A DNA stretch of 64,000 bases from Epiperipatus broadwayi (Eukaryota > Onychophora > Udeonychophora > Euonychophora > Peripatidae). Positions 10,598-22,649 of this stretch are shown piece by piece; position 1 is the stretch's first letter, and the number at the start of each line of letters is the position of its first letter. A model generated the notes under the pieces. That model saw only the letters and a program-made list of their open reading frames with translations. It did not search any database and was not told where the DNA came from. The position numbers and the translations under genes were made by a program. The stretch is taken from NCBI GenBank assembly GCA_028023455.1, contig JAQFVV010000150.1, forward strand, positions 2,611,550 to 2,675,549, written 5' to 3'.

Positions 10598-12110
10598 AAG
10601 ACACCATATTTTAGTTCAATTTGACTAAATTATCAAATTAAATTCTCATAATAGTTTCTGCTATATTTGTTTGCAATCAAACGTTTTTGTCCAAAACACT
10701 ATCTATTTTGTTAAAAATATGTATTAATATACTCAAGTTGATTATTTTAAATTATTTAACTTATATTATTGTACTGGACTGTTTAACTTGACAGACTAAG
10801 AAAAAAAGCAGATATGGTAACTGTGCATGTTTGAAAAGGGAGAAATGTGTGAAAAAAAACTTAAGTGGATTTACAATAGAAAAAAATGGACTGAAGGAAA
10901 TCGGTGTTTAATATGGATAGCAGGATTTCTAAGCATGAGGCTTTTATCTAAGAAAGGGTCATTTAATTTCACATCATATACAAGACCTTTCTTGTCTCCA
11001 AAGCATAGAGCACATTTCATTGCAGCTAAATATATTTAGTACACAGTGAAACCATATTGACTTTTTTAAAAAATATCAGTCAGCCCAAGATATCTGAACA
11101 TATTTCAGGATCTTTTATGTCAAGCATTAATGTGATATTAGGATAGCCTCATATTACATTATAATTTGAAATATGCTAGAGCATATTATATCTATTCTCA
11201 ACTGACTTTTATTGAAACTACAACAGAGGTACCATGTTTATTCTGTTGTTTTTCTTTTGTAACATAATACATTAGTGCTGTTACTATTGATAGGTTATTC
11301 TCAAAAAATTAAAACATTGTTTAATAAATCGCCACATAAAATTAATAGATATATTAAGGTGTGTGTTTTGCCTTTTCTGTTTACAGTATTTACCATTGCT
11401 TATTCAACTGTAAAAACGTGTTTATATCATTAAACCGAAGTAATATAATGGACATAACTGAAAACACAGGCATGAAAATGAGGTATTTCAACCTCTAGCT
11501 AACCTGATGAACATCATGACTACCAATACGTATAGTGAGTTTTGCCTGTCTAGCTGACCTGTCGAATAAATGCTGTTTATAAAGATGCATGCATAATAAG
11601 AGTAGAGAGTCTGAGTTTCTACATTGATCGATAGTTGTAATGTGGTGGAACTAAAATAGGGGGTGAGGGATGCATAAATGCAATTATATCAAAATACTTC
11701 TGAGACAGCATTAAATGTTTATTGTAATACAATATTGTATAGAGTATATAAATATTTATGTATATTAGTTTAATTATTTAAGAAGAAGAAGAACATTTCT
11801 AATGAAAATATAACATGAACACTGAAAAATAGAATAATTTATAAATTTTTATGAAGTTTCTAAAATACGGTATTGAAATCATAATATCATGTGGTAATTT
11901 TATCTGGGTGCAGCAATGCTATTAAACTTATTATTATTATAAAAACACATCCATGTTAAGCTAACAGATATTTTAAAAACATGAGTGTTGTTTTAGTAGG
12001 TAATGCATCCTATTTGCATTATAGAAATTATTTCAATAACATTTCAAAGTATTCAGTTGTAATTAATAATTTGTAAAGTTCATACTCAAATAATATATAT
12101 TAGGGCTATA
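10598..12110. other. unassigned AT-rich sequence
   Basis: No gene was recognised. A short piece near 11535 (GAGTTTTGCCTGTCTAG) resembles the end of family A but is too short to rely on. Confidence 0.4.
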
Positions 12111-12259
12111 ACCTTAAGACTATGCACCTAGATGTGACAATAGGGACCTCTACAAACTTATCACAAGATTAATGATGCTCTTGTCTTTTAAAGTCATTAA
12201 TCTTGTGGTAAGATTTGTAGAGATCCCTACCATCGCATCTAGGTGCGTAGTCTTAAAGT
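12111..12259. repeat. palindromic element, about 65-base arms
   Basis: The left arm starts ACCTTAAGACTATGCACC and the right arm ends GGTGCGTAGTCTTAAAGT. The inner parts ATCACAAGATTAATGA and TCATTAATCTTGTGGT pair across a spacer of about 18 bases. No hammerhead-like core was seen. Confidence 0.8.
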
Positions 12260-13034
12260 ATTCAGTGTTGATTGCTTTTATATGGACATTCTAAATGAAG
12301 ATATAATACAAGGGATAGTCACAATTATGTAAGATATTGAAGATATTTTTTTGGGAAAAGTTGTTAAAAAACAGTATCATAAGATTTTAAATGAAAAGAC
12401 AAAGGTCTAGGTATTTGATAAAGATGGACACATTTATGATTCATTAATTGTAAGTCATCACAAATTAGTCTTTTATTTGTTTTTCTGTCTTTTTTAATCA
12501 TCCAGACTTAAAATGATCAAATGAAGTCACAAGTGGGTAGTTGAAAGAAGAGAGTGCTAAGAATTCCTTGATTGCAGACTCAGTCTGCCATTTAATGATG
12601 ATACTTTATTTTGGTGTCTACAACTACAAATAACTGTATATGAAGGAAGACGGTGGGAATGTAAATAAACTGTGTAATATTAAATGTGACATTAGATTTT
12701 ATGACATTAGAAAAAAAAGTAGAGACTATTGATTTAAAACATAGACATTTACTTTACTATAAAAGCACAAATATTAGAAGCATGATACTATATTGTGGAG
12801 ATTGGTGGTATATCAGAATATCCAGATTAGGTATTCAAATTAATGAAAAATTTCAACTGCAGATAATTCAGGTTTATGGTTCAACAAGTCTTCAATGTCA
12901 AGAACAAGTACATTGTATTTATATGGATACACAAAATGCTATTAATCAAATAAAAAATTAAAAATTGTCATTGGGAAACATTAATGCAAGAATTAACAAA
13001 TGATTGAAAGTTGAAAATCTTGTGTGTAAATTGG

Positions 13035-13338
13035 ATATGTTAAATCAATATGTGATGTGATGTATTGTGGCTCCTTAAACGAAGTCAAGAATATCTCAGC
13101 AATTATGCTCAGATAAACCTGTTAGCCACTTTATTTTCCATTCCCCACTCTAAATTTTCCCATATTCTGCTCCATCCCATGTCCACAACATAATCTTTGT
13201 CAACTATATAGCTTTTATATTTAAACCCCCCTTATCTTGTCCCAAACCCAGCATAAAAACCAACAATTCACTCTCTGTATAATCACCTTTTTCATATTTA
13301 TTCTTCTATAACTTCATTATATGTAACCTTTCTGTTTT
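13035..13338 (-). mobile_element. 5'-truncated LINE, 3' end stub 2
   Basis: On the minus strand this matches the same LINE 3' end as the stub at 9.34-9.78 kb: the coding tail, the shared 3' UTR, and the pentanucleotide tail seen as TGTGATGTGATG at 13035-13048. The cysteine-histidine finger is cut off. It lies inside RTE copy A and directly abuts family A copy 3. Confidence 0.75.
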
Positions 13339-13812
13339 CAATAACAAACTTTCCATACAGTAGTGCCATCTAGTGCAAGCCATAATAATCAATGGATGCA
13401 AGAAGATTTATCCATAAGATCCCCATTTATTGCCTACTCATCCAATATTCCCATATTAGTTTTTAGCTTGCAGCTTTCATTAGTGAGTAGCATTGGATCT
13501 GAGAACACTGCATCTAGATCTTAGGATCTAATGTATTCCTCTAGCAGCTACCTTTTACCATTTTAATTAACTATAAAGCTATGAGTCCACATAAACATAA
13601 TGTTTTCAATCCTATCTTATTTGCTTGTATAGTCATATAAATCTGAACCCAGTTCAGTATCTAGACATTTTCGTGCATTTAGTTTTTTAATGACCATGGT
13701 TACCATCATCCCATTGACAGGAATGATATTAAACTAATAAAAACCACATGATCACATTTCCTACACTTACACGAGCATATGAAATGATCATGTGATATTT
13801 AGTGGTTTAATT
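13339..13812. repeat. inverted-repeat family A, copy 3
   Basis: The left arm (ACTTTCCATACAGTAGTG onward) and the internal region are present. Most of the right arm is missing, and the distal tail remains (GATCATGTGATATTTAGTGG). A minus-strand core at about 13459-13483 reads CTAATGA, an AGC/GCT stem, then AAAAAC, so GAAA is lost. The compound insertion with the adjacent LINE stub is flanked by AATTGGATATG at the left and AATTTGGATGTG at the right, possibly a diverged target-site duplication in RTE copy A. Confidence 0.75.
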
Positions 13813-14544
13813 TGGATGTGGTAATAGAAATGGGGCTTTGTGGAGTTTGCAGAAAAAATCAAAACTGTGTATGAAATCTTTCATTGAGAAAAAATTAAAA
13901 TGAACATGGAAGTATTCAAAAAAAGGTACAGAAAAAGTGGATTATATTTTGATTAGTATGAAATGTATTTCAAGATTGTAATGCTAATAATACATCTGAC
14001 ACAGGAAATTATCAACGGTGAGATATCAGATACATGTTAATACAGAAGACAATATGAACAAACATTTGACAGTTCTAATGTTATCTAACCCTCCATTAAA
14101 GATCGTTTTAAATACCAACAGATTTTGAAGATAGTTCAAACCTGACTGAAATCAATAAGAGTATAACTAATACATTATTAAGAACTGGAAGAAAGATAAC
14201 TGACACAAAAGAGCAGAAAATTATCAGTAAATATTTTACTGAGATAAAGGCATGTATAAAATAAAGAATATAATTTTTTTAAAAAGATTTATTTAAAAAA
14301 TCGAATATCTAGAGTTTGTAAAACGGTACAAAAATATTATTAATAGTTTAAGAAAATATAATTGTGAATTGACAAAGAAAACCCTATAGAAAAAAAATTA
14401 AAATGGCAGAAGTGTAAAACAACAACTTGGTATTGGAATAAAAGATGTTTCAGCAATAAAAAGAAAAGATGGATGTATTAGGTAAAAATGAGATTTGACA
14501 TCATGAAATGTGTGAAAGAGTTACATAAAATATTATGTAGTAAT

Positions 14545-14830
14545 AAAAGATCATTAAAAGAATTAAAATATTGATATGTAATTGGGATGGACATATTTCT
14601 AGAAGAAATGATAAAAGATGGACAATTGAAATATTAAACTGGATTCCAAGAAATAGTAAAAGACCTAGAAAGAGACCATATGTGAGATGAATGAATGGAA
14701 TAAGAAAGTGTGCAGGGATGATGTGGAGAAGAGATACTAGAGGTCAGGGAAAATGGATTGAACTTGGAAAAACTTTCATTCTGTAATGGATCAATACTGA
14801 TTGATTAATGATAATTGATGATAGTAATGA
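14545..14830 (+). mobile_element. RTE 3' end stub nested in RTE copy A
   Basis: The segment encodes the RTE C-terminal tail, readable as NWDGHISRRNDKRWTIEIL and NWIPRNSKRPRKRP, ending in a GAT/AAT-rich tail. RTE copy A's own linker stops just before it (near 14543) and resumes at 14831 with the RT N-terminal region. This 5'-truncated copy therefore inserted into copy A in the same orientation. Confidence 0.75.
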
Positions 14831-15782
14831 AGATAAAATATTTCATCTTCTGAATTGTCCTGTATTTTAAATGAAGAAGTGAAACATGCAATTAAATTTA
14901 TTAAGGGAAGCTCCAGGTAATGGTGGAGAATTATTATTGATATATTAAAATAAACAGGTGAAGAAATAAAAAATTGTTGGCAAAGTGGTATATCACATGT
15001 CTGAATGAAAAATATGTGCCAAAATAAATGAAAGAAAGCAGTAGTAATATGGATATTAATAAAGATGTTAAAGTAGGTATTAAAAATTTCAGACTTATCA
15101 GTATTCTAACAATCCTATACTAAATCTTTTACCAAGACAATTGTAACATGTCTGTGAACTTTAGATTCTAACCAATCAAAAGAACAATCTAGATTTAAAA
15201 ATGGATTTAGTAAAGTAGATCTCATCCATATATTCAGAGAAACTAGAGCATTGTCCAATAAACATGGGTTGCCATTATGATTTGTAGGTTGTGATTAAAT
15301 CATTAGATAAATATATAGACCAAAATATTATCATATTCCAAAATATATTTATCCAAATGCAATGGCAATGATTAATTTACAGGTCATAGTAAGCAGATTA
15401 ATACTGGAAAAGGTGTACAATAGGTTAATTCTATATATCTAGAATTTTATAAGAAGTATTTTGTGGATTAAAATAGAATTCTAAAATAAAAGTAAATGGA
15501 GATTATTTAAGCCGTCCAGATTGTTTAAATAATGTAAATTAATTTGAAAATAATGCTTCAGAACTTTAAAAAATAATACAAGAATTATCAAACAAAAGTA
15601 ACAAAGTAGGACTAAAGAAAATGCTAAAAAGGCTAAAATAATGTTCAATGGATGTTTTTAGAAAAAGAAAATAAATATTGTTAATCATGAATTAGAAGTT
15701 TCTAATAAATATTTTTTACTAATTCTTACTTGGTCATTTATAAAAAGAGGAATACAGAGACTTCAACTTATTCACTGAAGCA

Positions 15783-15857
<75 letters not shown>
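15783..15857. repeat. (GA)n microsatellite
   Basis: About 36 uninterrupted GA units. They lie where RTE copies encode a Glu-Arg-containing stretch just before CMLGITRR, so the run probably grew from a GGAGAGATG-like seed inside the LINE coding sequence. Confidence 0.95.
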
Positions 15858-15858
<1 letters not shown>

Positions 15859-16140
15859 TTAGAAATCACAAGAACCAATTAAAACCAATCTACTTCAATG
15901 AGAAAACAAATGGGGATTAAGATCATGAAATGAAGTTGGACTGGATATATTGCTAGAAAATATGAGTTTTAAATTAAATTCCAAGAGATTGAAAAGCATA
16001 TAGAAAGAGACCACATATAATAAGAAAGTGTGCTTGCATGTTTTGAAGAAAGGGGATTTGGGATCTGAGAAACAGGATTAAATTTGGAGATCTTCATTCT
16101 GCAGTGCATCAACAATCATTGAAAATTATATCGATAATGA

Positions 16141-16945
16141 ATGGTTGAAACAGGCTACACATACAATATATGTGATGTGCATATGATGTTCTTTAACTCA
16201 ATGGCTAAATATCATTTATAGAAAGACTTAAAAAGTTATTTCGTTTTTGTATTTTAATAAAAATAGATGTAAAATTTGGGGGGAAATGTAATCATTATAT
16301 AAAGTATATCTACTGTTTATACACAAATGATAATTTATTTGTAGCCAAAATTGTTTTATAAACACTTTTGTACATACTGCTACTGCCATTGCTACTGCTA
16401 CTATGACAATAACTATGATTACTACTACAATGACTATGATGACTACAACTACTATTACTAATAATAATGTTGATGATAATGATAAATAGCCACATGTAAA
16501 TGAGTATATCCATTTGAACTTCGAAAAGAAAATACGAAGTTAAAAATCCCTACTCTATAAATAAGTTTTGTGATGTCTATATGAAACCAATCTGTGAACC
16601 ACAAATACATTCACACATATAACATGCTGGTACATTTTACTGTTTATTTGATATTTTACAATGCTGTTTTTTAATTTCTTTAGCAGAAAACTTTTCTCTT
16701 GAAAATACTTTAACATCATGTGTAATTGTTTCTATCCAATGTATTCTATTCTCTGCTTTATCTTCCCAATTGAACAAATCACATTGTAATTCTTTAGAAT
16801 GTTTATGAGATAATCTTTATAAATAATATTTTTTCTTTTAATTTATATGTTTATGGGTTAAAAAATAATATTTTGTTAATGAGATGGAAACAAGATTGCA
16901 ATTGTTAAAAATTATTTACAGACTTCAATAATCTTATTTTCTAAT
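16141..16945. other. unassigned, with degenerate trinucleotide tract
   Basis: From about 16373 to 16486 the sequence is a degenerate mixture of CTA, CTG, ATG and AAT triplets, which produces a Ser/His-rich minus-strand ORF that should not be taken as a gene. No element was recognised in the rest. Confidence 0.45.
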
Positions 16946-17131
16946 AATGTTTTTATTTTAAAAATAACAGTATTAACTGTTTTACAGACTTCATCAGAAA
17001 CATTTCTTTTTATACAAGGAAAAAAATATTCTAAATTAGAAAAAAATAAATATTTTTCTGTAATAAATCAAAGTTTCTCTGATGAAGTCTTCAAATTAGT
17101 CAAAATTAAAACATTATTGGGTAAAACATTG
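16946..17131. repeat. inverted repeat M
   Basis: ACAGACTTCATCAGAAACATTT on the left pairs with AAAGTTTCTCTGATGAAGTC on the right, and the distal AATAATGTTTTTATTTT pairs with AAAATTAAAACATTATT. Each arm has CTGATGA followed by AGTCT and a possible short stem. The expected GAAA is replaced, so it is a weak hammerhead-like core at best. Confidence 0.65.
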
Positions 17132-17595
17132 ATATGATGCTGAAATAATAATATATTATTATACTATTCCAATGTCTAAACACTAATACAATGAAGCACT
17201 TGATATTGTTTGAAAAAAGGTCTTAATAAGGGCATGATATTCTTTCACAGTTGTAATAATTATATTGTATTATTATTACCATGTTTTTCACTTTCTGGTC
17301 TGAGCAACATCACTTATTTTACCAATTCAACAGATACTAATAGCTACATCATTTTACTAAGGGAAACATTTCTTTTTCTTTGTAAAATATTATATGACAA
17401 TATATATAGGTCATGATATAGTTTTATTACTAGAATATTCTGATTTTATATGATAATTCTTTAGTTAGTTAATAAAATGTTTAAAATCCATTCCAGATTT
17501 TTATTCCATATAATGAAGTTAACAATAATTTTTAAAAGTTATATAGAATAATCGTTAATATATCTACCTACTTGTTCCACAATTTGGCATTTAAA
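17132..17595. other. unassigned AT-rich sequence
   Basis: No feature was recognised. Confidence 0.4.
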
Positions 17596-17851
17596 TATAA
17601 TTACGATAGAATGACAGCCTGTTAAGCTAAATTGCGCAGACGCTGTGAGAATGTTGTTAATAAATGAATACCTTCGAACAACCACATGATATAGTATTTA
17701 TATAAGAATACTATATCATGTGGTTGTTCGAAGGTATTCATTTATAAGAATACTATATCATGTGGTTGTTCGAAGGTATTCATTTATTAACAACATTCTC
17801 ACAGCGTCTGCGCAATTTAGCTCAACAGGCTGTCATTCTATCGTAATTATA
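17596..17851. repeat. near-perfect palindrome D with an internal duplication
   Basis: The left arm (17596-17700) begins TATAATTACGATAGAATGAC and the right arm ends with its complement at 17851. One mismatch was seen by eye over about 100 bases (TGTTAAGC versus TGTTGAGC). The inner piece AATACTATATCATGTGGTTG plus TTCGAAGGTATTCATTTAT is present twice in a row on the right side, so that segment occurs three times in total. The high arm identity suggests a recent origin or arm homogenisation. Confidence 0.9.
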
Positions 17852-18628
17852 ATCGCACGCAAGACGTTATAAAATAAATGCTTATTCGCATTTAAATATA
17901 GTAAAACTTGAAATTTGTTTTCAGATTCTAAAAAAAGCAATCAATTTTATAGGTAGTCAGTCTATAAACAAACCCAGCTAGCCATCCATATATTGATCAT
18001 TAAATGGGTAACTAGATGTTTTAAATATAGACCAAAATAAGAAGAAAAAAACTATAAACACATCGTGATCTTCTTTGCTTTTTTTGCAGAGATATTGGGG
18101 GGGGAATGTTTTTCAGTGGACTACCGAATCATCACCCACACACGTACACACTCAGTTAATTATGTACTAGATTGCAAATTTGATTTCTTCTTAAGCACTG
18201 AACTTTTTAAATTTTAAGTGAAGTTTGTTATTATTAAATACAAGTTTTAATACTGTGTTTATTACTTAGAAATGAATATTAGTGATCTGTTTTTGTTATT
18301 ATGTTAATAGTAAAAGTTTTTCTATCATTTTATCATAATAGCTTTTTTGTAATATGTAATTAACATTTTAATGACTCTAGAAAATCATTATTAAATGTTA
18401 CTCGCAAATTTAACTTATTTATATTCACAGCAAGATTTTTTAAAGATATTAAATTTTAAAAGCCATTTACTTAGTCTATATTTCATTTATTTTAAATAAA
18501 TCAATGCTTTATTAAAATTTTCTTCGTCTTAAGCATTTAAATAAATGCTTTTTTTAATAACCAGTGATTCATAATTTGCTGAATGACATTACGAGACATT
18601 TTTAATATTCTCTTAAATTATGATAATT
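17852..18628. other. unassigned AT-rich sequence
   Basis: Contains a short G run at 18099-18106. Nothing else was recognised. Confidence 0.4.
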
Positions 18629-18872
18629 AATCTACAGGTATCAAACTTCCTACACTCACAACTCCTTTCCAGATAAATGATTTATTAAATATTACTAATC
18701 ATTTATTAGGCTAGAAATTATCATACCATTTTAGATCTAATATAACTAATATTAAATTATTACATTTTGATTTACAAGTGTCAAACATATTCTGCCCACA
18801 ACTTTGACATAAATCAACCCAGATAAACAGATAAGTAATTATCACCAATCCTTTATTAAACTAGAGATTATC
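18629..18872. repeat. diverged direct repeat, two units
   Basis: Two units begin near 18631 and 18767. They share the order TACARGTRTCAAAC, CACAACT, CCAGATAAA, ATTAYYAATC, TTTATTARRCTAGARATTATC. They have the same orientation and are moderately diverged. Confidence 0.5.
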
Positions 18873-19378
18873 CCTAGTCTAGATATAAACTTTAAACTAG
18901 TTAAAGATTAATACATCTATTTTGTTAGTTAAATGCACATAGATGAAATAATTCAATATTATTTTTCTATTTACATGTACAACATCTATTATAGATATAT
19001 GTAATAACCTTCATTGCATCACATATTCTTATTATTTACAAAACTATCATCAATATTGTTTATTGATCCATGTAATTTAAAGGCTTTGTTTCATTGTCAT
19101 TCCATCAGATAATCTTATTGCATTCTTCCATATCAGATGTGATTGTTTGCAGAGTATTTTCCAATATCTTGAACTCCAACTTAAAATTTCATCTATCCAT
19201 TTCTTCAAGAACTTTAATTTATTGTTTATGAATATTCACTCATACACATACAATAAGATAGGAAGTGCTGTAATTATGCCAATAATAATTGAGGAGAGGA
19301 AGTTTAAAAAAATAAACAATAAATTACTAAATGAAATATTTATTTCATATAGCACTATGTTTATAAACTGTAATATTA
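18873..19378. other. unassigned AT-rich sequence
   Basis: No feature was recognised. The 110-residue ORF at 19147-19479 runs into the palindrome and shows no recognisable domain. Confidence 0.35.
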
Positions 19379-19700
19379 ATAATCAGCATGAATCTAATGC
19401 ACATGCCCTTTGTAGATTTTTAAGTATAAATGAATACTCTCAATTTCAAATACAAGATAAAGTCTTTGTGAAAAGATAGAATAAATCCATCTATCTTTTC
19501 GGCACCATCTATCTTTTCAGCACAAACATTTATATATTTATATATTTATTTATAAATGTTTGGGTCAAAAAGTAAGATGGATTCATTCTATCTTTCTACA
19601 AAGACTTTATCTTGTGTTTGAAAGTGGAAGTATCCATTTATAATTAAAAAGCTACAAAGCGCATGTGCATTAGCTTAATGCTGATTATTAATATTACAAT
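19379..19700. repeat. inverted repeat E, about 125-base arms
   Basis: The left arm begins TGTAATATTAATAATCAGCAT and the right arm ends with the complement (ATGCTGATTATTAATATTACA). The inner parts ACAAGATAAAGTCTTTGTG and CAAAGACTTTATCTTGTG pair. The centre holds a short duplication of CCATCTATCTTTTC. No hammerhead-like core was seen. Confidence 0.8.
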
Positions 19701-19814
19701 AAATTACTAAATAAATTAAATATTTAAGAAAAATCTGTTATTTGAACTTATTTTTGATTTAAAATAAAATCAAGTTTTACAAGAAAGTGATAAAATATAA
19801 CTCCATTTGTAATT

Positions 19815-21270
19815 AAGTTATTTCTCCATCTGTTGTCTTTTTCTTAGAAATGCATCCAAACCCAAGTCCATTTAAGCTTCTTAGCTCTTTCAATGATATC
19901 TCTTTATTCTTCATCCAAATATTTTAATTGACATCATTGTTCTGAATATATTTTTCGTATCTCAATGGAGTTCTGAAATTTTATTAAGCCCTAAACCACA
20001 GATCCTTATACAAATATTGATAAAACATATCTAATGAAAATCTTTTTTCCCAACAGACAGGTGGATTTAATTATAATAGTAAGTTGTTTCTATCAAAAGC
20101 ACTTTATCCAAAGTTTTATTCTATGGTTAATTTCATTCTTTATGTTTTTACCTGTATTGTAGTATGACTAATGGGTTTGTAGTTGTTACTATTTAATTCA
20201 TTGCTATAAATCACTGTTATATTTGTGAAAGTCATTGAATGTTATTTTAGATTTTATAGTATTTATTTTAGTCCTATATCTTTACTTTCATCTGATAACT
20301 CTTGCAATATTACCTAGAGGTCTGGAATCATAATTGCAAAAACAAATACATTATCTGCAAAACCTAGATGCCTTAAATAAACTCAATTTATTTGTATTCC
20401 CTTAGAATTCCATTTTAATCCCTAAACTCTTTTTGTAAAACTATGTTCTGATTTAGAGATATGAAATCCTCCTATAAAGTGTTAATTTTTTCAAATTCAT
20501 TATATAATGGAAACACTACTGTTACAATTTAATAAATATTATTTAAAATTTGTATCCTAAGACTATGAATTAATATTTCAAAACTTTAACTACTACTAAA
20601 ATGCTTTAATGGACAAATGTCTTTTCATAACCCACAAACTGAAAGCTCATTACTTTTTTTTATAATTAAATGTGCATTTAGGTTTAAAATTCATTGCAGA
20701 TAAATTGTAATAATATTAAAAAAAGATCTTCTATAGAACTGGTAGAAGATGGCTAATTCTCTATAATATATATTCTTTTTTTCCATATGTCAAAGCATTG
20801 ACTGGGAAACGAACCCAGGCCAGCTGCTCGGGAAGCAGCTATGCTAACCACTAGGTCACTGACACTTGAAAAAATATACATTCTTTTTCATCTTTTATAA
20901 ATATCAATGTAACATATATTCTGCTTTTTTTTAAAAAAAATATAGCATATATTTATTATTTAGACATATGCTATTTAGTTTTGCCAACCATTTAATTTTT
21001 CTATCCTTTTTTTAAAATATCAATAATAATTCCATTGTTTTCTGGTATTTTTCTGTTCTTCAAAGAATTAATTACATGTCTCACTTTTCCATTTAAAATA
21101 CTTGACATTTTAAAAATGATGTTATAATTTTAGGAATTTTTTTATTTTTTTATTCTTTGTTAATATAATTTTTTATAGAACTCTTTTACACACTTCATCA
21201 TGTTATTTGTTTAAGTATAGAGCTATCTTTTTTTATTATTTTAGAAGCAGTTTTCCTTCCTATATCAAGA
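19815..21270 (-). mobile_element. RTE-type LINE, copy E, decayed
   Basis: On the minus strand, RT and C-terminal regions are readable across frames. Near 21.05 kb NGKVRHVINSLKNRKIPE and NNGIIIDILKKG match the RT N-terminal block. Near 20.36 kb LRHLGFADNVFVFA is the box with FADD reduced to FADN. A tail like the one before the GHIARR motif lies near 19.86 kb. The endonuclease is missing or unrecognisable. A SINE (20774-20870) is inserted within it. Confidence 0.65.
20774..20870 (-). mobile_element. tRNA-derived SINE copy 6
   Basis: Minus orientation with the T run at the left. The flanks ATATATTCTTTTT and ATATACATTCTTTTT look like a target-site duplication with small differences. The B-box region reads as the complement of GGGTTCGTTTCCC. 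The copy lies inside RTE copy E and is younger than it. Confidence 0.8.
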
Positions 21271-21419
21271 TGTTATAGTATACTTTTGATTATTATTCTC
21301 ATATTATATTTTATTATGCTATTATTTATTCTTTCATCAAAAATGAAAATTAATGAAATTCATTATATTATTCTTTCAGATAAAATATAATATATAATAA
21401 AAATCATATACAACAGCTA

Positions 21420-22290
21420 TATAAATATATGTATATTAATAATAATTACACATAAAAATCTTCTTGGTACATGGTTCCATGCCCTTTTCAAATGTTAAAT
21501 TATCTATTTTAACATTATGTGATGTGATGTACTGTAGCTTCTTCTTAAATGAAGCCAAGAACTCTTAGCAATTATGCCCAGAGAAACCTGTTAGCTACAT
21601 AATTTTACATTCCCCAGTCTATGTTTTCCCATACTCTGCTCCATCCCATTTCCACAATATAATGTTTGTCAACTTTATAGCCTTTATATCTAAATCCCCT
21701 TTATCTTTTTCCAAACCTAGCATAAAAACCAAGAATCCACTTTCTGTATAATCACTTTTTTCATATTTATTCTTCCATAACTTCATTATATGTGCCCTTT
21801 TGGTTTTCAAGCATTTACATTCAATATTTTCTATTCCTTCCTTACATAATTTAACCAATTATAAATAGAAGACCATCTAGTGTTGGGTAATGGAAGTAAA
21901 ATAACAAAAGTAATGAAATAAAATAAAACATCAGAATAAAATAAAACCTTCATAAAAAAAATAGAATAAAACCTTCATAAAAAATCCAATGTAACTTTAT
22001 TTATATAATATATGTATTATTTATTCTGTATATTGTTATGTTATATAAACAATTCTTTGAAATTATAATGGATTTTTAATAAAGGTTTTATTTTCCATTT
22101 TACTGATGATTTTTATTTTATTTTGTTATTGTTGTTATTTTACTTCCATTATGAAACACTAGATGGCAATCCATTTGCAAAAATTGGATAATGTTAAAAT
22201 AGATTATTTAGCATTTGAAAAGGGCATGAAACAATATGCTGAAAAAGGTTTATTATGTGTAATTATTATTAATATACAAATATTTATATA
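21420..22290. repeat. large palindrome G, arms near 290 bases, one arm interrupted
   Basis: The right arm (about 22083-22290) pairs with two blocks on the left. TGTATATTAATAATAATTAC through CTATTTTAACATTA is at 21430-21518, and GACCATCTAGTG through AAAACCTTCATAAAAAATCC is at about 21871-21990. Between those blocks lies a minus-strand LINE stub. The uninterrupted right arm therefore serves as the empty-site reference. Confidence 0.8.
21519..21861 (-). mobile_element. 5'-truncated LINE, 3' end stub 3
   Basis: Same family as the stubs at 9.3 and 13.0 kb. The minus-strand ORF 21619-21858 contains LCKEGIENI, then ECKCLKTKRAHIMKLWKNK, with the RHLLI segment of stub 1 deleted. The pentanucleotide tail is seen as TGTGATGTGATG at the left. 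It is inserted in the left arm of palindrome G. Confidence 0.8.
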
Positions 22291-22649
22291 CCTGTTGTAT
22301 ACAATTTGTAGTGTTTATCATTTATTGTTTGAAGATTCCTTTTTATAAAATTATTATCTATTTAAATAAAAATATTTCTGAACAGTTTCCAAATACCTAA
22401 TGTCAATATACAGAGTATCAACTTCATTTTCAAAATCATTTGAGTATAAAATAGTCTAGTTGGTTAGAGCATCACCTTAATTCAATATTCATGAATCTCA
22501 GTCCAGAAGCTTCTCAAGAAGAGAGAAAAACAATACCATTCTATATGTTATATTAGATACTAACATATGTGGTATTACTGACAGTTGAATGTATTTGAAA
22601 AGTTTAAATAAAATTTGAATTTTTATAGGAAAAAAATAACGAATAGTAT
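22291..22649. other. unassigned AT-rich sequence
   Basis: No feature was recognised. Confidence 0.4.

Larger units (their letters stand above)
12541..16140 (+). mobile_element. RTE-type LINE, copy A, decayed and multiply interrupted
   Basis: Read across frames this follows a whole RTE-type polyprotein. The endonuclease region runs 12.6-13.0 kb (ORF 12686-12961 with QIIQVYGSTSL) and continues after an insertion at 13.81 kb. The endonuclease-RT linker follows to 14.54 kb. The RT continues from 14.83 kb (NEEVKHAIKFIKG near 14.87; a diverged NYRPIS equivalent near 15.09). The C-terminal tail lies at 15.7-16.1 kb. Three interruptions are visible: a minus LINE stub plus family A copy 3 (13.02-13.81 kb), a second RTE 3' end (14.545-14.83 kb), and a (GA)n expansion inside the C-terminal coding region (15783-15857). 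RTE elements encode an apurinic-like endonuclease plus reverse transcriptase and move by target-primed reverse transcription. This copy is dead. Confidence 0.75.

Noticed and set aside
16310-16513. Ser/His-rich minus-strand ORF
   Set aside because: It is the translation of a degenerate triplet repeat.
17596-17851. Transcription terminator hairpins
   Set aside because: The palindromes are far too long for bacterial-type terminators and the genome is eukaryotic.
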